Source: a bacterium
GTDB taxonomy: Archaea > Thermoplasmatota > Thermoplasmata > Lutacidiplasmatales > UBA184
Direction of reading: 5' to 3'
Assembly: GCA_021832495.1 (NCBI GenBank)
Contig: JAKBKR010000038.1
Coordinates: 1-10,770 of the forward strand
DNA length: 10,770 nucleotides
Part shown: positions 6,525 to 10,770 of the stretch, one piece after another
How positions within the stretch are numbered: the stretch's first letter is position 1
Layout: every line of letters begins with the position of its first letter
Position numbers and translations under genes: made by a program
The notes under the pieces: model-generated
Told to the model about the DNA's origin: nothing
Databases searched by the model: none
What the model saw: only the letters and a program-made list of their open reading frames with translations

Positions 6525-7541
6525 TCACGACAGAAGTGGGCTCAGTGGGCTCACAGTCTGTATCGAAACGTCAGCAAACAGACAGACTGCTTGCGCCGCT
6601 TCTGGAGCGGCTTGGCCGCATTGTAGTACGACCGACACGAACTGCACGCCCGCCGGGATGTTGATCCACATCTGATAGTGCCGCAAATGGTCGGTCGCGG
6701 GCAGATTAAGCACTGGTATCGAAAACCAGTACAACTGGTCGCCGGTGGAATTCGTAGCGAAGAGAACTATGCTGCTTAGACCATTGGTCGAATTAGTTGC
6801 CATCCAAGCGCCGAACAAGACCCGGCGGCTGCCAGTCACCGGCCAAGGGTGGCTGGCAATCTCGCTCCAGTGGCCGCCCGAATCAGGCTGGTAAGTCCAG
6901 TTTGTGGTTACTTCTAGTCCCGGAAGTCCTCCGACCACGTCTGGGATAACTCGATCCGTGAACCGGGGTGGCCACCCCGGGGCAGTCCACCCCGTTGTGC
7001 CTGCCTGAAACGTACCGTTCATTACCTCATTGGGCGAAAGCACCTGAGCGCTGTTAATGGTGCCCGCCCACAAGATTGCCACTGCCACGACCGCTGCCGC
7101 GGTGCCGATCCCCCTCGAGACCCTGCGATGACGAGCTCGAGGGATCAACCGTTTGCTAGCGGCGGACCTTCTCTGCCGACGGGTAGTATCAGTCACGACG
7201 TGGTCCTTCGCCACGGTCGCAGAAGGTGGCGTAATGGGCTCGCGGTAGCCATCGACCTCCTCCCCGGTCACGACGAGTGCGACCATGGCGATGAGAAGCG
7301 TTAATCCAAACAAGAGGGCGAGGTACCCGGAAAGGGTCGAGCTATCTACAACGAATTGACCGTTGAAGCACATTCCGTTGGTGCAGGCCAAACTGATGGC
7401 CGCGGCGACGATAGCCGCCGCCAGAGAACCGACAGAGACAATGACCAGCCCAGGGAATGCGACAAGTCCCCGCAGTCCCCTAGGTGGGGATGCAGAGCCA
7501 TAATCCTGGCCCACCGTGCGTTCGTCGGCACCGTCGAACAA
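6525..7541 (-). CDS. Three-helix membrane protein with extracellular lectin-like domain
   Basis: A 338-residue protein of unknown function. Predicted helices lie at about 25-52, 68-91 and 145-163. A short loop between the first two carries Cys53 and Cys58. The linker at 92-144 is strongly basic (RRQRR, RARHRR), placing it in the cytoplasm and the C-terminal domain (about 164-338) outside. That domain starts NGTFQAGTTGW, like the opening of CBM4_9/galactose-binding-like beta sandwiches, and is rich in Trp, Tyr and Thr, with Cys308 and Cys320. It has four N-glycosylation sequons (Asn175, 214, 250, 264). The start is TTG at 7541: a TATA-like box lies 28 bases upstream, fitting a leaderless transcript, while an in-frame GTG at 7514 fits less well. 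The gene converges on the IS1634-like relic. It may be a surface sensor or glycan-binding protein; no catalytic motif is visible. Confidence 0.8.
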   Translation of the reverse strand: MFDGADERTVGQDYGSASPPRGLRGLVAFPGLVIVSVGSLAAAIVAAAISLACTNGMCFNGQFVVDSSTLSGYLALLFGLTLLIAMVALVVTGEEVDGYREPITPPSATVAKDHVVTDTTRRQRRSAASKRLIPRARHRRVSRGIGTAAAVVAVAILWAGTINSAQVLSPNEVMNGTFQAGTTGWTAPGWPPRFTDRVIPDVVGGLPGLEVTTNWTYQPDSGGHWSEIASHPWPVTGSRRVLFGAWMATNSTNGLSSIVLFATNSTGDQLYWFSIPVLNLPATDHLRHYQMWINIPAGVQFVSVVLQCGQAAPEAAQAVCLFADVSIQTVSPLSPLLS

Positions 7542-7564
7542 GGCGCCTTATAGGTACGTGGCGG

Positions 7565-7573
7565 CATATATTG
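7565..7573 (-). promoter_or_regulatory. Candidate TATA box for the lectin-like membrane protein
   Basis: Read on the minus strand the sequence is CAATATATG, centred about 28 bases upstream of the TTG start at 7541. That is the TATA-to-start spacing of leaderless archaeal transcripts. It is AT-rich in an otherwise mixed context. Confidence 0.5.
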
Positions 7574-7861
7574 TATTGCGTGACCGATCTCCTCCAATCC
7601 GGGAGGGTGCCATGTCGCGAGTTGTTGACGGACGATGGACCCTCCTCGGGAATCGGCAGCAGGACCCTTGTCACCAAGCGACAGCCAGCCCAGATCCGGA
7701 GGTTCTGTGGAATCAACAATGGCACTCGCTCTCGCTGACTGGTTCGTCTAATAGGACCGCGGCATATTTCTCCCTACTCACGGGTTCTCGTCTCGTTCTC
7801 GGTTATCCCCCAAAGAAGTTTGTCCCTCCTTCTTCCGCCCCGACCTACATTCCGCAGAGTG
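7574..7861. other. Intergenic region without a recognisable gene
   Basis: Several short frames are open on both strands. The best is an ATG at 7612 preceded by GGAGGG and running to 7911, but its product has no recognisable domain, no helix pattern, and a Pro/Ser-rich tail that reads through the two hairpins and the end of the transposase relic. I regard the stretch as upstream DNA of the minus-strand membrane gene plus insertion-sequence flank. Confidence 0.35.
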
Positions 7862-7883
7862 AAACGAGGCAATCCTCGTTTTT
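7862..7883. terminator. Perfect hairpin followed by T run
   Basis: AAACGAGG (7862-7869) pairs exactly with CCTCGTTT (7874-7881) around a four-base CAAT loop, and the plus strand continues the T run to 7883. The form is that of an intrinsic terminator and would work on either strand because A and T runs flank the stem. It lies just beyond the stop codon of the minus-strand transposase relic, so it may be that element's transcript end or part of its terminus. Confidence 0.5.
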
Positions 7884-7884
7884 C

Positions 7885-7903
7885 CCTGACGGGCGCCGTC
7901 AGG
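7885..7903. repeat. Second perfect hairpin overlapping the transposase stop codon
   Basis: CCTGACGG (7885-7892) pairs exactly with CCGTCAGG (7896-7903) around GCG. The minus-strand transposase stop codon (7899-7901) lies inside one arm. Only one base separates it from the preceding hairpin's T run. The pair could be a tandem terminator or an insertion-sequence end structure. Confidence 0.5.
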
Positions 7904-8850
7904 ATGCGTAGACCTCTTCAGGGACCCCGACCAAGTGTAGCTGCTGCCGCTGTTGCTCCGTCAACGTCGGCCCGAAGATCTCGACCATCTCGCCCTCGTG
8001 GTGAAGACGATGGACCTCGACCCGCTCGAACGCCTCCAAAATCTTCTCCGTCGTCGGGGCCGGACACGGTCAACCCACGGGGTAGAGCGGGATGCTGGCC
8101 AGCCCTTCCCGCTCCGTCCATCGCCGCACCTCTCGCTGGATGAGCTGCTCCACCCAGAGCGCGAGGAAGTAGACGAACAACAACGCCTCGATCCGATTGG
8201 CGTTCTTCAGCAGCACCGGCGCGACATCGTAGACCGTCTTCAGCTGCTCGTGACGCTTCTCCAGCCAGGGCTGGAAGTGGTGCTCTCGAGCAGTTCCTTC
8301 AACGACAGCCCCCGTTCGTTGGTGAGCAACGGGAACATCCCGTCGCTCTTCGCGTCGTACGCGATCACCTCCACCTTCGGTCGTGGCACCACGTGGAAGT
8401 GTACCCGCGCTTTGCGCGGATACCGGGTGGCTTTCCCCGGGCGGCCTCGCCGTTCCTGATGGAACCGCTCCACGGTCTCCTCCCGAACCTCCCAACCTAC
8501 CCAACGAGTCGTGGCCGCGCCCACCGCCCGCTTCACCGCCACTCGCGTTCGGAACTTCGACTTCGGACTCTGGAGGCGCTCCTCGAGCTCGTCCAGGTGC
8601 ACCATCGCCCGTCCGATCCGATCCTCCCGAGATTCCCGATCCTGCTCCGCCATCCGTGAGTTCCCCACCCACACCAGCCGGAACCCATCCCCCGCCGGGA
8701 TCGGCGACTCGGTCATCTTCCAGATGTCGACCGGACCCATCTGGTCCCGAGGGTCGGGCGACGGCGGACGACCTCCCACGGCGGCTCGTGGCTCTGCACC
8801 CACTCCCGGAGACCGCGGATCGTGGTCAACTCCACCGATGAGGGAGGGGT
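7899..8850 (-). pseudogene. IS1634-family transposase, C-terminal two thirds, broken
   Basis: Reading the minus strand from high to low coordinate, an initial piece (about 8850-8745: REWVQSHEPPWEVVRRRP) shifts frame near 8740-8750 into DIWKMTESPIPAGDGFRLVWVG, a long charged linker, and then SDGMFPLLTN and LSLKELL. At 8285-8290 one base, probably a C, is missing. The next frame continues REHHFQPWLEKRHEQLKTV, then APVLLKNANRIEALLFVYFLAL and QREVRRWTEREG. These are conserved in IS1634 transposases; LEKRHEQLK carries the presumed catalytic Glu. A TGA at 8068-8070 stands where Arg is expected, and the frame runs on through TTEKILEAFERVEVHRL to the TGA at 7899-7901. The N-terminal third with the first Asp is missing. 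This is a different lineage from the relic at 4827-6416. It is inactive. Confidence 0.84.
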
Positions 8851-8916
8851 CTCAGAAGTTCGAGCATTCGCCATTTTCACACTACGGAATGTAGGACTCG
8901 TGAATCGGTACGACTT

Positions 8917-8924
8917 CATATATC
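8917..8924 (+). promoter_or_regulatory. Candidate TATA box for the large membrane protein gene
   Basis: CATATATC lies about 48 bases upstream of the ATG at 8968. With the usual TATA-to-start distance, transcription would begin near 8946, leaving a leader of about 20 bases that contains the ribosome binding site at 8959-8964. It sits less than 100 bases from the transposase relic. Confidence 0.45.
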
Positions 8925-8958
8925 TCGTTTGCAACACCTGTTCTCGTTGTTCAGATTC

Positions 8959-8964
8959 GGAGGA
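8959..8964 (+). promoter_or_regulatory. Shine-Dalgarno sequence fixing the start at 8968
   Basis: GGAGGA matches the anti-Shine-Dalgarno end of 16S rRNA and lies three bases before the ATG at 8968. It is the clearest ribosome binding site in the window and supports this start. Confidence 0.65.
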
Positions 8965-8967
8965 AGC

Positions 8968-10770
8968 ATGACCGGAGAGGTGAAAGCCGAACGTCGGGTG
9001 CCCTTGCGTCGTTTCCTCGTGACGTTTCGTAGCGGGGCCCGCCAACTCTTCTCCGACCTGTCTTTGGACCGTGCAACCTGGAGGGTGGTGATCATCTGCG
9101 TTGCCGCCCTCACCGGATTCTACCTCGGATTGATGCTCCACTTTACAGGTGGGAGACTCTACTTTGAGCAGGATCTTCCGGGATTCTACAACCTGTACGA
9201 CGTATTCCTACCCGGTATCACCCTTGGGTACCCTTCGGGGATTTTAGCGAACCTTATCTATGGCGGTTCCTTTTTGGTGGGTGGCTCTAATTTCTACATC
9301 GGGGATTACATCGCCATTTCCCTATCTCTAGCTCTGACTCTCGTAGCATGGTTCCTACTCACCCGTATTCTTTTGAAGGGAACTCTCGATGGAACCTCGC
9401 TCACGGTTGCCTCTGTGGTTTCGTGCTTACTGTTCGTAGTCGGACCCGTGGCGATCGCCAACTCCAAGACGAGCTTCGCGAATGGTCCGGCTCTTCCATC
9501 TGAAGCATTCGCGGTCCTCTTCATGGCATGTTCCATCGCTCTCGCGCGGGCGAGGCCGCGATCCTTGCGGAGCGACTTGCCGTTAGCGGCCATGCTCGGG
9601 GTAAGCATGCTTTTCTCCCTTGCCGTGCTTCCTACACTGGCTCGAAACTACTTGCTACAGTTTCTGCTGTTCTACGCCCTTGTGATTCTCTACGGACTCC
9701 TTCGTCCGGCAGGATTCCGGCTCGATTCACTGCGCCTAGTGGGGAGGAGATTGCTCCTTGGAAGTGCGGCGATGCTCCTGGCTGGCCTCGTAGCGTTCCT
9801 TCCTATGATCCTGAATCCCAGCGCATACCTTCCGAGCATTCATGCAGCTGCCTCATCGAATGCGGATCTATCTTTCTACGTGGGTCAATTCAACTCCATG
9901 GCATTCTCGATCAGGCTCTTCGGCAACTGGGAGGCCCCATTCAGCCCCTACTACGCGCTGTATTCAACACCAGGGCTAATCGCGTACCTTTCGTTCTTGT
10001 GGCCGACGCTCCTGTTCGGCTCCTGGGTGGCCGCCATATTCCACCGCCGGCTACGACTTCTGGCACCCGGAGTGCTCGTCACCATGGTCCTTCTCTTTTG
10101 GTACACGGCAGGAAACCCGCCGCTAGGCCAGCTTTGGACTGTCATCATTTCCGTGCTGCCTTTCGGGTACCAGCTCTTGCCACCGGATCAGGTCATTGGC
10201 TATCTTGAAGCATTCTACTACTCCTTTGTAGCTCTCGCAATCGTTTGGGCGAGCGTGGCACTAATCGGGAGGGTAGGCTCACTTACCACGAGGGATCGAC
10301 ATCGCAGCATGCCCGGTCGGCCTCAGCTAGGGGTGGCACAACTTGTAGTCGTTGGATGCGTCACTGGTCTTCTCGTAGCGTCGATGGCCCCTGTGTTCAC
10401 AGGTGCTCCTGAGACGATTTCTTGGAACGGCATTCCGGCTACCTACGTTGTACCCCCTTCTTACACGAGTGTAAGGACCTTCCTAATGGACCGCTGCACG
10501 CCCACCGATTGCAGCACGCTTCTGCTACCGCAAACAGGAGCATATGTGATCCTTAACTGGGGGAGCTATGGGACCTATTGGGGAATAGGCACCTTCTACC
10601 AGCTCTATTTTGCCCCCGTTACAGTCCTTGGGTCAGGTGCATTTGGCGGTACTTTCCAAACATCCTCGCAGGCCGCGGCGTACCAGAACCTGACATCGCC
10701 CGTGATTATAGAATCGGGCACCTCGAACCTGACCTTGAACCCACGATGGCTGCCACTCATGGAGGACCAT
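8968..10770 (+). CDS. Large polytopic membrane protein, GT-C glycosyltransferase-like (3' end beyond window)
   Basis: An uninterrupted frame of 601 codons runs from ATG 8968 to the window edge with no stop, so the protein is partial. Residues 1-37 are a basic cytoplasmic tail. I count roughly ten to twelve hydrophobic segments, at about 38-59, 108-131, 145-164, 176-193, 204-224, 228-245, 260-282, 334-357, 364-381, 390-403, 411-434 and 454-476. A polar, presumably extracytoplasmic domain follows, with Cys510/Cys515 and sequons at Asn573 and Asn587. The first outer loop contains E67-Q-D69, matching the acidic E/D-x-D signature at that position in GT-C glycosyltransferases, which use polyprenyl-phosphate sugars. 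The layout recalls archaeal YfhO-like or arabinofuranosyltransferase-like (AftD-type) proteins. The GT2 enzyme upstream could supply its lipid-linked donor. That it is a membrane protein is certain; the enzymatic role is an inference. Confidence 0.88.
   Translation, partial: MTGEVKAERRVPLRRFLVTFRSGARQLFSDLSLDRATWRVVIICVAALTGFYLGLMLHFTGGRLYFEQDLPGFYNLYDVFLPGITLGYPSGILANLIYGGSFLVGGSNFYIGDYIAISLSLALTLVAWFLLTRILLKGTLDGTSLTVASVVSCLLFVVGPVAIANSKTSFANGPALPSEAFAVLFMACSIALARARPRSLRSDLPLAAMLGVSMLFSLAVLPTLARNYLLQFLLFYALVILYGLLRPAGFRLDSLRLVGRRLLLGSAAMLLAGLVAFLPMILNPSAYLPSIHAAASSNADLSFYVGQFNSMAFSIRLFGNWEAPFSPYYALYSTPGLIAYLSFLWPTLLFGSWVAAIFHRRLRLLAPGVLVTMVLLFWYTAGNPPLGQLWTVIISVLPFGYQLLPPDQVIGYLEAFYYSFVALAIVWASVALIGRVGSLTTRDRHRSMPGRPQLGVAQLVVVGCVTGLLVASMAPVFTGAPETISWNGIPATYVVPPSYTSVRTFLMDRCTPTDCSTLLLPQTGAYVILNWGSYGTYWGIGTFYQLYFAPVTVLGSGAFGGTFQTSSQAAAYQNLTSPVIIESGTSNLTLNPRWLPLMEDH

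Noticed and set aside
6499..6531. Inverted repeats GTCGTG/CACGAC and GCGGG/CCCGC between converging genes as a terminator
   Set aside because: The two pairings exclude each other, the loop is long and there is no T run.
6536..6553. Tandem 9-base repeat GTGGGCTCA
   Set aside because: Two copies only, inside the coding end of the membrane protein (Ser-Pro-Leu repeat); no sign of a functional repeat.
7612..7911. Possible small gene with GGAGGG before an ATG
   Set aside because: No recognisable domain, Pro/Ser-rich tail, and it reads through two hairpins and the end of a transposase relic on the other strand.

Overview
The window is most likely a piece of archaeal chromosome, possibly Thermoplasmatota; this is an inference. 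It rests on a compact dolichol-phosphate-mannose-synthase-like GT2 enzyme, TATA-like boxes about 28 bases ahead of start codons (leaderless promoters) and a sequon-rich extracellular protein. The transposase families present also occur widely in bacteria, so they decide nothing. The host genes are all connected with surface glycans or the envelope. The blocks between them are visibly more GC-rich and consist almost entirely of decayed insertion sequences.

Layout, left to right. 243-1340 (+) is a GT4 glycosyltransferase. 1382-2087 (+) is a frameshifted, C-terminally truncated ISAzo13-type transposase. About 2106-3372 is an IS3-family element with an intact OrfA and a broken OrfB. 3421-3615 is an unidentified open frame without a convincing start. 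3643-4347 (+) is a GT2 polyprenyl-phosphate sugar transferase. 4428-4753 (+) is an N-terminal fragment of an IS4-like transposase. 4827-6416 (+) is a full-length IS1634-like transposase frame interrupted by four nonsense codons but no frameshift. 6525-7541 (-) is a three-helix membrane protein with a lectin-like outer domain. 7899-about 8850 (-) is the C-terminal two thirds of a second IS1634-family transposase. 8968 to the window end (+) is 601 codons of a large polytopic membrane protein with no stop codon inside the window. It is the longest intact frame here and resembles GT-C type glycosyltransferases.

Working together: the GT2 enzyme probably loads a sugar onto a polyprenyl phosphate, the GT4 enzyme extends glycans with nucleotide sugars in the cytoplasm, and the large membrane protein could use lipid-linked sugars outside the cell. 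The sequon-rich protein at 6525-7541 is a plausible substrate of such an N-glycosylation system. No oligosaccharyltransferase is in the window. The transposase relics come from at least four families, and all are damaged except the IS3 OrfA. This suggests a variable surface-glycan locus that accumulates and degrades insertion sequences. I found no CRISPR array, tRNA or rRNA.
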